Assembly (NCBI RefSeq): GCF_022698145.1
Contig: NZ_JALDAX010000003.1
Span: 248,001 to 312,000, forward strand
DNA from: Streptomyces spinosisporus
GTDB lineage: Bacteria > Actinomycetota > Actinomycetes > Streptomycetales > Streptomycetaceae
DNA: 64,000 nt
Direction of reading: 5' to 3'
In this document: positions 24,734-33,572 of the stretch, in pieces
Layout of the letters: each line of letters starts with the position of its first letter
Numbering within the stretch: the first letter of the stretch is position 1
Position numbers and translations under genes: made by a program
The notes under the pieces: model-generated
The model's input: the letters and a program-made list of their open reading frames with translations, nothing else
Database searches by the model: none
What the model was told of the DNA's origin: nothing

Positions 24734-25982
24734 CGGGCGTCGCCGTCTCGATCGCCACGGTCAGGATCGCCCGGAACTGCGCGACGATGTCCTGCCGGTT
24801 CTGCAGGAACTGCGGATCGGTGACCGTCCCGGTCGCCGGGTCCGTGTTGCCCGTCCCGAACTGCAGCACCGGGGTGTGCACATGGCCGCCCGGCAGGGTG
24901 TCGTGCAGCCCGAGCCGGTCGCGCAGCAGCGTGGCGCGATAGGCGATCTCGTTGGACAGGTAGTCGCCGCCGCCTCCGGCGCGCGCGGTCGAGCCGGGGG
25001 TGGGGCCGTCGGGGCGTACGACGGGATCGGTGCCGCCGGCCGGGATCTCGGTCACCTCGGTGTGGTCGTACACCGGGAAGCGTCCCGTGTCCGCGCTCAC
25101 GATCTCCTTGTACGGCAGGGTCGTCGACGTCCACTGCGGCTGTGAGGCGGGGTCGGTGACCGGGACGGTCTCGGTCCTGCTGACGTTGTCGTTGTCCGGG
25201 AAGCCGCCCCGCCAGGCCCCGTTGGTGCGCTCCACGTCGAACCGGCCGACCCGGCCCTGGCTCACGGTGGTGAACAGGTCCACCTTCTTCAGATACGGCC
25301 GCAGCGTCCGCTCCACGGTCAGATCGGCGAAGTCCCGCCAGCGCACCGGGAACACGACCGTCTCCACCCGGGCGGGCCCGTCCGCGGTCTGCACCACCGT
25401 GCCGTCGAGCGCGAGTGCGGTGGCCCCGGAGGGGTTGGAGATCCGGATGTCCCGGTCGAGCGTGAACGGGTCGAAGCCGGTGACCAGGACCCGCCGCTCT
25501 CCCTTGCGGTGCGGATAGCGCACGTCCGTGCCGCCGCGCGAGGTCCGCTCCAAGTCGTCGATCAGGTCCGCCCGTTGCCCGTCGCTGAGCTGGAACTCCG
25601 GCTCCCAGGTGCGCACTTCACGGGTCAGCCCGAGGCGCGCCCAGTACAGCGGCCGGTCGTCGTCCCGGCTGAGGTCCCCGCCCGCCGGACCCCGGCCCTG
25701 CACCCGGTCCACCGCCCGGCGCCACAGCGCGCCCCCTTCACGCAATACAACCCGGCGGGCCTCGCCGTAGGAGTGCGCCCGGTCCAACTCCCGGGCCAGG
25801 CGCGGTGTCACGTCATCGAAGCCGGACCTGCGCAGGATCTCCTGGGGCACCGCCTTGTCGAGCCGCTGCTCCTCGACCGTCGGGGAGGGGGCGGCCTCGG
25901 CCACCGCCGTCCCCACCGGCACCGCAAAGCCCGCGACCAACGCCACTCCAATGATGCCGATCCGAACACGTAGAGAGCTCAA
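24723..25982 (-). CDS. exported peptidase C15 (pyroglutamyl peptidase)-like protein with Cys-to-Ser change
   Basis: A 419-residue protein with an N-terminal signal (RIGIIGVALVAGFAVPVGTAVA) and a 150-residue N-terminal region of unknown type. The C15-like fold follows: RRVLVTGFDPF, NPSGATALALDG, SQGRVGRFDVERTN (catalytic Glu position) and GGHVHTPVLQFG (catalytic His position). Where C15 enzymes have the nucleophile Cys in a GxYLCN motif, this protein has GDYLSNEIAYR, with Ser. C15 enzymes are normally 210-220 residues and cytosolic, so it is double-length and exported. The start is TTG, with GAAGGA upstream. The gene end overlaps the EI24 gene. Confidence 0.78.
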   Translation of the reverse strand: MSSLRVRIGIIGVALVAGFAVPVGTAVAEAAPSPTVEEQRLDKAVPQEILRRSGFDDVTPRLARELDRAHSYGEARRVVLREGGALWRRAVDRVQGRGPAGGDLSRDDDRPLYWARLGLTREVRTWEPEFQLSDGQRADLIDDLERTSRGGTDVRYPHRKGERRVLVTGFDPFTLDRDIRISNPSGATALALDGTVVQTADGPARVETVVFPVRWRDFADLTVERTLRPYLKKVDLFTTVSQGRVGRFDVERTNGAWRGGFPDNDNVSRTETVPVTDPASQPQWTSTTLPYKEIVSADTGRFPVYDHTEVTEIPAGGTDPVVRPDGPTPGSTARAGGGGDYLSNEIAYRATLLRDRLGLHDTLPGGHVHTPVLQFGTGNTDPATGTVTDPQFLQNRQDIVAQFRAILTVAIETATPVRE

Positions 25983-26000
25983 GGCCGTCAGGTCCTTCCG

Positions 26001-26680
26001 TCGCCGTGGTGGGGGAGCATGGTGCGACGGTTGGCAGTATGACGTGCGGGAAGTGGTCTACGCCATGGGGCGGTTGAGGCTGGCGGGGATCCTGGTCACC
26101 GCTTCGCGGAGGGTGTCCGCGAAGGCCTGTGCTGCCGGAGCGAGGGAGCGTGCCCGCGCGAGGGCCGCGTAGACCGCCCGTGCCGGGGCCCTCTCGTCGA
26201 GGACCGGCAGCAGGGTGACGTCCGGGCGTACGGGCTTCGTCGCCGTGGCGGGGAGCGTGGTGCGGGCGATCGGCGGTGTCGTGTGCGGGAAGTGGTTTAC
26301 GCCGTGGGGCGGTTGAGCCTGCGGGAATTCTGGGCGCTGCCTCGCCCAGTGCTGCCACGATGGCCTGTGCTGCCGGGGCGGGTGAGCGTCCCCGTGCGAG
26401 GGCGGCGTAGACGGCTCGTGTCGGGGCACCCTTGTCGAGCATCGTGGTGGGGAGCGTGGTGCGACGGGCGGCAGTATCGCGTTCGGGAAGTGAATTACGC
26501 CGTGGGGTCGTTGAGGCCTGTGGGGATTCTGCCCACCGCCTCGCGCAGCGCCGTCACGAAGGACTGTGCTGCCGGGGCGGGGGAGCGGTCCCGGGGCAGG
26601 GCCGCGTAGATCGCTCGTGCCGGGGCGGTCTCGTCTAGGACTGGTAGCAGGGTGACGTCCGGGCGGATGGACTCGGCGGC
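26001..26680 (-). repeat. three tandem copies of the LysR gene 3' end
   Basis: The last 55 or so codons of the LysR gene plus its 3' flank recur twice downstream. The copies begin near 26001, 26241 and 26441, with the third being the true gene end. The duplicates still encode recognisable pieces (PDVTLLPVLDERAPARAVYAAL; APTRAVYAALARGRSPAPAAQ) but have no start or body. The middle copy has a deletion, giving spacings of about 240 and 200 bp. This fills the 512-bp gap between the LysR and peptidase-like genes; I see no other gene in it. Confidence 0.8.
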
Positions 26681-27442
26681 CAGTGCGGGGACCAGGGTGA
26701 CGCCCAGGCCGGCGGCGACGTAGCCCTGTTTGGCCGTCCACTCGCCGACGACGTGGGCGATGCGCGGGCGGAAGCCCTGGCGCAGGGCCGCGTCCAGGAG
26801 GGTGCCCTCGGGCCGGGGGCTGCCGGAGATCCAGTCGGCGTCGGCCAGCAGGCCCAGGCGCACCGGGCCCTCGTGTTCGGCCAGGGGGTGGCCTGCGGGG
26901 ACGGCGACGTACAGCGACTCGTCCAGCAGGTGGTGGAGTTCGTACGCGTCCAGGGGCGCGCCGCCGGTCGTCGAGACGACCGCCAGATCGAGATGCCCCG
27001 CGGCCAGCCGGTCCAGCAGCCGGGGCGTGAAGCCCTCCTCGCGGGAGAGCCGGACCCGCGGGTGGCGGGCGCGGAACGCGGCGAGGGCGTGCGGCACCAG
27101 CGCCGCGTCGGCGGTGGCGAACGCCCCGAACCGCAGCCGCCCGCCCGCCACTTCACGCACTTCCTCGAGTTGACGGGCGGCACCGTGCAGCGCCTCGACG
27201 ACCGTCTCCGCGTACGGCACGAGGACGCGTCCGGCCTCGGTGAGCCGTACCCCGCGCGGCAACCGGTCGAAGAGCGGCCCGCCGCCCAGCGCCGCCTCCA
27301 GCGCGGCGACCTGCCGCGACACCGCGGACTGCGTCCAGCCGAGCGTGCGCGCCGCCCCGGTGAACGAACCGTGCCGGGCGACCTGAAGGAACGCCCGCAG
27401 CCACACGGTGGACAGATCCGGCTCGCGATGCTGATTCGGCAT
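26495..27442 (-). CDS. LysR-family transcriptional regulator
   Basis: A 315-residue LysR protein. The N-terminal helix-turn-helix (FLQVARHGSFTGAARTLGWTQSAVSRQVAALE) is followed by a periplasmic-binding-protein-like effector domain (LRFGAFATADAALVPHALAAF; LDLAVVSTTGG). It is divergent from a RidA gene, with a start-to-start gap of 58 bp, so the two probably share an operator. The gap holds ATGC...GCAT half-sites around a T-N11-A-like core. Several in-frame Met codons lie close together and none has a good ribosome site; the Met before PNQHREP was chosen. Its 3' end is duplicated in tandem downstream. Confidence 0.87.
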   Translation of the reverse strand: MPNQHREPDLSTVWLRAFLQVARHGSFTGAARTLGWTQSAVSRQVAALEAALGGGPLFDRLPRGVRLTEAGRVLVPYAETVVEALHGAARQLEEVREVAGGRLRFGAFATADAALVPHALAAFRARHPRVRLSREEGFTPRLLDRLAAGHLDLAVVSTTGGAPLDAYELHHLLDESLYVAVPAGHPLAEHEGPVRLGLLADADWISGSPRPEGTLLDAALRQGFRPRIAHVVGEWTAKQGYVAAGLGVTLVPALAAESIRPDVTLLPVLDETAPARAIYAALPRDRSPAPAAQSFVTALREAVGRIPTGLNDPTA

Positions 27443-27500
27443 GGCAGCCATGCTAGACATTCGCTTGTGGCATCGCGCCACCTCCGCCTAGCGTCGCCGT

Positions 27501-27890
27501 ATGAAGGTCACTCTGGACAGTCCGCCCGCCGCACCCCAGCCGGCGAGCCCGTACTACTCCCAGGTCGCCCGCGTCGAACACGCCGACGGCAGCGCCCTGT
27601 TGTTCGTCTCCGGCCAGATCGCCGAGGGCGACACCCTCGCCGAGCAGACGCGAGGCATCTTCGAGGGGTTGACCGCCCTGCTCGCCGCGCACGGCGCGAC
27701 CCTGACCGACGTCATCAACATCCGTACGTATCTGACCGACATCGGCGAACTGCAGGAATACGGCGCCGTACGACGGGAGTTCCTCACCGGAACGCCCCCG
27801 ACCAGCATGACCTTCGAGGCCTCGCGGCTCTTCCGTCCCGAGGCACGGATCGAGGTCGAGGTCGTGGCGGCGGTGCCCGCAGGCCGCTGA
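27501..27890 (+). CDS. RidA/YjgF family enamine/imine deaminase
   Basis: A 129-residue protein with the RidA core: ALLFVSGQIAEGD, QTRGIFEGLTALLAAHGATLTDVINIRTYL and the C-terminal ARIEVEVVA holding the Arg that binds the 2-aminoacrylate carboxylate. It hydrolyses reactive enamines and imines made by PLP enzymes and flavin oxidases. It is divergent from a LysR regulator that may control it, and converges on a TetR gene with a 9-bp gap. Confidence 0.9.
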   Translation: MKVTLDSPPAAPQPASPYYSQVARVEHADGSALLFVSGQIAEGDTLAEQTRGIFEGLTALLAAHGATLTDVINIRTYLTDIGELQEYGAVRREFLTGTPPTSMTFEASRLFRPEARIEVEVVAAVPAGR

Positions 27891-27899
27891 CGGACCCGC

Positions 27900-28460
27900 T
27901 CAGTCCCCCTCGCCCAGCAGCGCGAGGAAGTCGCGGAACGCGCCCGGCATGTCCACCGACTCCGGGTCCAGCAGCCACTGGTACTGCAGGCCGTCCATCA
28001 CCGCGACGAGAAGGGGGGCGGCGCGCTCCGGCGTGAGGCCGCTGGGCAGCCGCTCCCCGTACTCGGCGCGCAGCACACCCGCCATGTTCTCGCGCACCTT
28101 GCGGTAGCGGTCGGTGAAGTACTCCCGCGCCGGGTGCCCCTCCGTGACGCTCTCGCCCAGCAGCGCCGAGAAGGTCTGGATGATGCCGGGCCGCATCGCG
28201 TTGTACTCGACCAGCGCGGCCAGCAGATCCACCCGCCACTGCGTGGCCGGCACCGCGTCCCACTGGTCGCGCTCCTTGAGCACGGCGACCAGCAGCGCCT
28301 CCTTCGTCGGGAAGTAGTGCAGCAGCCCCTGCTGGGTGAGCCCGACACGCTCCGCGACCGCGGCGAGGCTCGCGCCCCGGTAACCGCGCTCCGCGATCAC
28401 CTCCAGCGCCGCCCGGACGATCTCCGCGCGCCGTTCCGCGCTTCTGACCCTGGCGTTCAT
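27900..28460 (-). CDS. TetR-family transcriptional regulator
   Basis: A 186-residue TetR protein. The helix-turn-helix is SLAAVAERVGLTQQGLLHYFPTKEALL, and the C-terminal domain ends in a DGLQYQWLLDPE segment common in this subgroup. The ATG at MNARVRS has a GGTGA site five bases upstream; an upstream Met would add six residues. It is divergent from the GH3 beta-glucosidase gene, with a perfect palindrome between them. Probable role: repressor of the glucosidase. Confidence 0.9.
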   Translation of the reverse strand: MNARVRSAERRAEIVRAALEVIAERGYRGASLAAVAERVGLTQQGLLHYFPTKEALLVAVLKERDQWDAVPATQWRVDLLAALVEYNAMRPGIIQTFSALLGESVTEGHPAREYFTDRYRKVRENMAGVLRAEYGERLPSGLTPERAAPLLVAVMDGLQYQWLLDPESVDMPGAFRDFLALLGEGD

Positions 28461-28520
28461 GGCGTCACCGTACGGCATCCCCGTTCACCCAATATTACGG
28501 AACCATCACGAAACCTACCG

Positions 28521-28534
28521 CGTTACAGGTAACG
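28521..28534. promoter_or_regulatory. candidate TetR operator upstream of the GH3 gene
   Basis: CGTTAC-AG-GTAACG is a perfect 6-bp-arm palindrome midway between the divergent TetR and GH3 genes. The leader after it, 28550-28620, is a run of CGACAG/CGACGG-like repeats. Confidence 0.55.
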
Positions 28535-28637
28535 GGAGCACGATGTGTCCCAGGACGACAGCAGACGACAGCGACGACGGCAAAGACAGCAACGAGAGCA
28601 ACGACAGCACGACAGGACTCGACGAGGAGGCATCCCG

Positions 28638-31097
28638 ATGGCGGGAAACCCTGGCACCTCTCCGGACGACCGGGCCCGGGCCGACCAGGCCCGTGAGGCC
28701 GCCGTCGAGGCGGCCCTCGGCAAGCTGGACCTGGACGCGAAGACCCGGCTGCTGGCCGGCCAGGACACCTGGTCCCTGCCCGCCCTGCCGGAGATCGGCC
28801 TGAAGTCCCTCGTCATGTCCGACGGCCCGATCGGGGTCCGCGGCGTGCGCTGGACCGCCGACGACCCCTCCGTCGCCCTGCCGTCCCCGACCGCGCTCGC
28901 CGCCACCTGGGACCCCGAACTGGCCCGCCGCGCAGGCACGTTGCTCGCGCAGGAGGCCCGCCGCAAGGGCGTGCACGTCCTGCTCGCCCCGACCGTCAAC
29001 CTCCACCGCTCCCCGCTCGGCGGCCGCCACTTCGAGGCGTACAGCGAGGACCCGTATCTGACGGGCGTCATCGGCGCGGGCTATGTGAACGGCGTACAGG
29101 CGGGCGGAGTCGGTACCACCGTCAAGCACTTCGTCGCCAACGACGCCGAGACCGACCGCTTCACGGTGAACAACGTGATCAGCGAACGCGCCCTGCGCGA
29201 GCTCTACCTGGCCCCCTTCGAGACCATCGTCGAGAACGCCCACCCCTGGGGCATCATGACCGCCTACAACACGGTCAACGGCACGACGATGACCGAACAC
29301 CGCCACCTGGTGAACGACATCCTGCGCGGCGAATGGGGCTTCGACGGCTACAACGTCTCCGACTGGACCGCCGCCCGCTCCACGGTCGGCGCCATCGAGG
29401 GCGGCCTCGACGTCGCCATGCCCGGCCCGCGCACCGTCTACGGCGCGCCCCTCGCCCAGGCGGTGCGCGAGGGCAGGGTCGAGGAGGCCACCGTCGACGA
29501 GGCCGTGCGCAACGTCCTGCGGCTCGCCGCCCGCGTCGGCGCCCTGGAGAGCGCCGAACCGGTCGTCACCGAACTGCCCGCGCCCGTCGACGGCAGCGCG
29601 CTGGCCCGCGAGATCGCCCGCCGCGCCTTCGTCCTCGTCAAGAACGACCGCGGTGCGCTGCCGCTCAGGCCGGGCACCGTCGCCCTCATCGGCGCCGCCG
29701 CCCGCGACGCCCGCGTCCTCGGCGGCGGCTCCGCCACCGTCTTCCCCGCCCACGTGGTCTCCCCGCTCGACGGCCTCACCGCGGCCCTTCCCGAGGGCAC
29801 GCTCCGCTACGCCGTGGGCGCCGACCCCGCCACCGAACTCGCCGTCGCCGGCAAGGGGTTCACGCTCCGGGCGATCTGCCGCGACAGCGACGGGAACGTC
29901 ATCGGCACGGCCTCCGCCCCGAACGGCCAGATCCAGTGGATGGGCACCGACCTGCCCGAGGGCGTCACGCACGACCGGCTGCACTCCGTCGAGCTGACCG
30001 GCACCTTCACCCCGCGCGACACCGGCCCGCACACCTTCGGCATCAAGGGCGCCGGCCGCTTCACCCTCACCGTCGCGGGCACGACGTACTACGACGAGGT
30101 CCAGCACCCCGCCGAGGGCGGCGACCGCTTCGAGGCCTTCTTCGGCACCCCGGTGCCCCGCGCCCAGGCCGAACTCACCGCGGGCGAACAGGTCGAGGTC
30201 TCCCTCACCCTGGTCGTCGACCTGCCCGAGGACATGCCGTACAAGGTCGTCGCCTTCGCCCTGTGCCACCAGGAGCCGCAGCGCGACGCCGACGAGCTGA
30301 TCGCCGAGGCCGTCGAGGCCGCGCGCGCCGCCGACACGGCCGTCGTCGTGGTCGCCACCACCGAGCGCGTCGAGTCCGAGGGCTTCGACCGCAAGGACCT
30401 CGCCCTGCCCGGCCGCCAGGACGACCTGGTCCGCGCGGTCGCCGCCGCCAACCCGAACACCGTCGTGGTCGTCAACTCCGGCTCCCCGGTGGAGCTGCCG
30501 TGGCGCGCCGACGTGGCCGCCGTGCTGCTGAGCTGGTTCCCCGGCCAGGAGGGCGGCGCGGCCCTCGCGGACGTCCTCACCGGCGCCCAGGAGCCGGGCG
30601 GCCGGCTGCCCACCACCTGGGGCCCGCTGTCCGACGCCCCGGTCACCCAGGTGGTCCCGGACCACGGCGAACTGCACTACACCGAGGACCTCTTCATCGG
30701 CTACCGCGCCTGGGAGAAGGCAGGACGCACCCCCTCGTACCCCTTCGGCCACGGCCTCGGCTACACCGAGTGGACGTACGAGTCCGTCGAGGTCGACGGC
30801 ACCACCGCCAAGGTCCGCGTCCGCAACAGCGGCGAGCGCCCGGGCCGGGAGGTCGTCCAGGTCTATCTGGCCCCCACCGAGCCGGACGCCGACCGCCCCG
30901 CACGCCGGCTGGCCGGCTTCGCGGGCGTCGAGGCCGGGCCGGGCGAGACGGCCGAGGCGGTCGTGCGGCTGCCGCGCCGCGCGTTCGAGGTCTGGGACGA
31001 GGCGACCGCGGCCTGGTCATTTGTGAAGGGTTCGTACGAGATCCAGGTCGGGCGCTCGATCACCGACCGCAGGATCACGGCGACGATTAACGTCTGA
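28638..31097 (+). CDS. beta-glucosidase, GH3 with PA14 domain
   Basis: An 819-residue enzyme without signal peptide. The N-terminal GH3 barrel has TVKHFVANDAE and the nucleophile Asp in GFDGYNVSDWTAA (near residue 241). The second alpha/beta domain (VLVKNDRGALPLRPGTVALIG) is interrupted by a PA14 sugar-binding insert at about residues 395-525. The domain resumes (VVVATTERVESEGFDRKDLALPG), and a fibronectin-III-like end follows. It hydrolyses beta-glucosides inside the cell. ATG with an ideal GAGGAGG site; an in-frame GTG 31 codons upstream lacks one. Probably controlled by the divergent TetR protein. Confidence 0.93.
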   Translation: MAGNPGTSPDDRARADQAREAAVEAALGKLDLDAKTRLLAGQDTWSLPALPEIGLKSLVMSDGPIGVRGVRWTADDPSVALPSPTALAATWDPELARRAGTLLAQEARRKGVHVLLAPTVNLHRSPLGGRHFEAYSEDPYLTGVIGAGYVNGVQAGGVGTTVKHFVANDAETDRFTVNNVISERALRELYLAPFETIVENAHPWGIMTAYNTVNGTTMTEHRHLVNDILRGEWGFDGYNVSDWTAARSTVGAIEGGLDVAMPGPRTVYGAPLAQAVREGRVEEATVDEAVRNVLRLAARVGALESAEPVVTELPAPVDGSALAREIARRAFVLVKNDRGALPLRPGTVALIGAAARDARVLGGGSATVFPAHVVSPLDGLTAALPEGTLRYAVGADPATELAVAGKGFTLRAICRDSDGNVIGTASAPNGQIQWMGTDLPEGVTHDRLHSVELTGTFTPRDTGPHTFGIKGAGRFTLTVAGTTYYDEVQHPAEGGDRFEAFFGTPVPRAQAELTAGEQVEVSLTLVVDLPEDMPYKVVAFALCHQEPQRDADELIAEAVEAARAADTAVVVVATTERVESEGFDRKDLALPGRQDDLVRAVAAANPNTVVVVNSGSPVELPWRADVAAVLLSWFPGQEGGAALADVLTGAQEPGGRLPTTWGPLSDAPVTQVVPDHGELHYTEDLFIGYRAWEKAGRTPSYPFGHGLGYTEWTYESVEVDGTTAKVRVRNSGERPGREVVQVYLAPTEPDADRPARRLAGFAGVEAGPGETAEAVVRLPRRAFEVWDEATAAWSFVKGSYEIQVGRSITDRRITATINV

Positions 31098-31409
31098 TCC
31101 GGGACAAGTCTTCCCACGAACAGCCCCGGTCCGGGACCTGACCCCTGGGCCGGGGCTCGTGGCGTCCGGGGGTGGCCCGCCGGGGGTTCGCCGTGGGCTG
31201 GGGCCTGCCCCACCGGGGCTCGTCGCGGTCCGGGACCTGGCCTCCGGGGCCGAGGCTCGTGGGCCGGGGCTCACCGTGCTTCGGTGCTCACCCTCGTCGG
31301 TGCTCACCCTGCCGGGTTCGCCGTCGTCCGGGGCTCACCCCGTCCGGCGCCCACCGCCGCTTCCCTGCCCGCGCCTGCGCCCGCCCCGCACCCCGCCCCC
31401 GTCGCCCCC
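31098..31409. repeat. gene-free GC-rich stretch with degenerate short repeats
   Basis: Between the GH3 and epimerase stops the sequence repeats CGGTCCGGGACCTG (31127, 31226), variants of CCGGGGCTCGTGG/CCGGGGCTCACC, and GGTGCTCACCCT. No reading frame here looks genuine. It may act as a long structured terminator for the two convergent genes. Confidence 0.5.
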
Positions 31410-32399
31410 TCACCGGGTCGCGAAGCCGTACACCGTCCGTGACCGGTACACCTCGCCCGGCCGCAGCACCGTGCTCGGGAAGCCGGGCCGGTTCGGGGAG
31501 TCGGGGAAGTGCTGGGTCTCCAGCGCGATGCCGTCGCCGGGCGCGAACGGCTCGCCGAGATGGTCCGCCGTGTAGAGCTGGATGCCGGGCTCGGTCGTCG
31601 CCACCGTCACCACCCGCCCGGACGTGGGATCGTGCAGCTCGGCCACGTCGCGGGCGGCCTCGGTCACCCCGCCGTCCAGCACGAAGTTGTGGTCGTATCC
31701 GCCACCGACCTTGCGCGCCCGGCGGAAGTCGAAGCGCGTGTCCGTCACCTCGGCCAGTTCGCCGGTCGGGATCAGGTCCTCGTCGACCGGGGTGAACCGG
31801 GAGGCGGCGAGCCGCAGTTCATGGCCGCCCGCGTTGCCCGAGCCGCCGAGGTTGAAGTAGCTGTGGTTCGTCAGGTTCACCACGGTCGGCGCGTCCGTCA
31901 CCGCCTCGTACGCGATCGCGAGCGAGCCGTCCGCCTCCAGCCGGTAGGTCGCGGTGACCTCCAGACGGCCGGGGAAGCCCTCCTCGCCGTGCGGGGAGAC
32001 CCGGCTCAGCCGCAGCCCGTACGTCCCGTCCGCCCCCTCGTCGAGGGGTGTCACGTCCCAGACCCGCTTGTCGAACCCGCGGCCGCCGCCGTGCAGGGAG
32101 TTGGGGCCGCTGTTCTGCGCGAGCGCGTACGTCACGCCGTCCAGCGGGAAGCGGCCGCCCGCGATGCGGTTGGCGTACCGGCCGACCAGGGCGCCGAAGT
32201 ACGGGTCCGGGTGCGTCAGATAGCCGTCCAGGTCGGCGAACCCCAGCACCACGTTCCCGGCGCGCCCGTCTCTGTCCGGGATCTCCAGCGACTGCACGAT
32301 CCCGCCGTACGACAGGATCCGAACCCGTACGCCCGCACGCTCCAGGGTCCAGCGGTGGACCGGGGTGCCGTCGGAAAGTGTGCCGAAGAGTTCGTTCAT
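31410..32399 (-). CDS. aldose 1-epimerase (cytoplasmic form)
   Basis: A 329-residue mutarotase without signal peptide: FGALVGRYANRI, NSLHGG, VVNLTNHSYFNLGG with the catalytic His, and IALETQHFPDSP with the base Glu. It resembles the exported epimerase near 10 kb along its whole length, so the two are paralogues with different locations. It would speed anomer conversion of sugars released by the adjacent GH3 enzyme. No clear ribosome site is seen before the ATG. Confidence 0.92.
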   Translation of the reverse strand: MNELFGTLSDGTPVHRWTLERAGVRVRILSYGGIVQSLEIPDRDGRAGNVVLGFADLDGYLTHPDPYFGALVGRYANRIAGGRFPLDGVTYALAQNSGPNSLHGGGRGFDKRVWDVTPLDEGADGTYGLRLSRVSPHGEEGFPGRLEVTATYRLEADGSLAIAYEAVTDAPTVVNLTNHSYFNLGGSGNAGGHELRLAASRFTPVDEDLIPTGELAEVTDTRFDFRRARKVGGGYDHNFVLDGGVTEAARDVAELHDPTSGRVVTVATTEPGIQLYTADHLGEPFAPGDGIALETQHFPDSPNRPGFPSTVLRPGEVYRSRTVYGFATR

Positions 32400-32427
32400 G
32401 TTCGGAACTTTAGGTCACGCTTCCGGA

Positions 32428-33315
32428 TCACGTCTTCTCGGCGGTGACCTTCCGGTAGGCGATCTCGGCCAGCCGCGCCTGTCCGTCGACACTGGGATGG
32501 AACCAGTCCCACTTGCTCAACTGGTCCGTGCCGAAGCGGTAGTCGTAGACCGCGCCGTCGTCGAAGCGGCAGCGGCGGTCCTTCGCGCAGACCTCCTTCA
32601 GCACCTTGTTGTACGCCTCCACCCGCTTCTGCACCGTGTCCCTGCGCAGCGTCGCCGCCGAGTCCAGCGCGTCCGCGTCCCCCAGCATCGACGGGCAGAT
32701 CCCGAGCTTCCACACCTGCTTGCCCAGCGGGTTGGTGCGGCCCTCGGACCACAGCCGCTTCAGGTTCGGCACGCTCGCCACATACACCTGCGTCTTCGGC
32801 AGGGACTGGCGCACCGTGCTCAGCGCGTCCTCGAAATCGGCGCGAAAGCTCTCCACCGAGGTCATCGCCGAGGTGCTGGCCCGGCAGGCGTCGTTCGCCC
32901 CCGCCATCACCGTCACCAGCTGGGGCCGGCGGGTCACCGCCTGCGCCATCTGGCCGGGCAGGTCCGCCATCCGGGCGCCCGTCACCGCGTAGTTCCAGCT
33001 GTGCGCGGCGGCCCCCGTCCTGCCCAGCAGCCGTACGGCGAGGCTGTCGACGTCGGAGCTGGTGCCGGTCGCCCAGGAGACCTCGGGACAGTCCGACAGG
33101 ACCGTACAGGCGTCGAAGCCGCGGGTGATGGAGTCGCCGACCGCCGCGATCGAGCGCGGGCTGACATCCCAGGTGGGTGTGGGCTTCACGCTGCGTGCCG
33201 TGGGGCTCGTCGGACCGGAGGAGTCGCCACCCACCGCGTCGCAACCGGCGACGCCGAGGACGGTCACCGCCACGGCGGCCAGAACGGTCCGTGAGCGGTG
33301 GCTTGGCTTCCGCAT
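32428..33315 (-). CDS. SGNH/GDSL-hydrolase lipoprotein
   Basis: A 295-residue lipoprotein with lipobox GVAGC (Cys25). The SGNH esterase blocks are present: AVGDSITRG with Ser62, a Gly block in VTGARM, MAGANDACR with Asn, and WFHPSVDGQ with the catalytic His. It should be anchored outside the membrane and hydrolyse acyl or acetyl esters, possibly from polysaccharides. Cys residues in the mature part could form disulfides. GAGGGG lies about 11 bases before the ATG. Confidence 0.9.
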   Translation of the reverse strand: MRKPSHRSRTVLAAVAVTVLGVAGCDAVGGDSSGPTSPTARSVKPTPTWDVSPRSIAAVGDSITRGFDACTVLSDCPEVSWATGTSSDVDSLAVRLLGRTGAAAHSWNYAVTGARMADLPGQMAQAVTRRPQLVTVMAGANDACRASTSAMTSVESFRADFEDALSTVRQSLPKTQVYVASVPNLKRLWSEGRTNPLGKQVWKLGICPSMLGDADALDSAATLRRDTVQKRVEAYNKVLKEVCAKDRRCRFDDGAVYDYRFGTDQLSKWDWFHPSVDGQARLAEIAYRKVTAEKT

Positions 33316-33572
33316 GCGCCGGCGATCCCCTCGTCTGTCGTACGGACGTGTCCCCCCATAACAACGTGCGAGAGTTCCCGATCCAGGCGCGACTGCAACG
33401 GTTCACACCCGTACAGGCGTCCTGCCGGGTGAATGGCGGACGTTTCAGCGCATCGGGACGGACGGTACGTCACACTCCTTGCGCCGCCGCACGGTAGCCT
33501 CGCCCTCAACGTGGCTGCCCTGCCGCCCGTACGCCAGTTCGCCAGATTGTCCAGCTCTGCCCGGAGGTCCCG

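Noticed and set aside
25813..26442. Open frames carrying LysR-like C-terminal residues downstream of the LysR gene
   Set aside because: They lack a start, helix-turn-helix and effector body; they are duplicated gene-end fragments, recorded as a repeat.
28545..28637. An in-frame GTG giving the GH3 enzyme 31 more residues
   Set aside because: The added residues are a Gln/Arg repeat, and the GAGGAGG site is positioned for the ATG at 28638.
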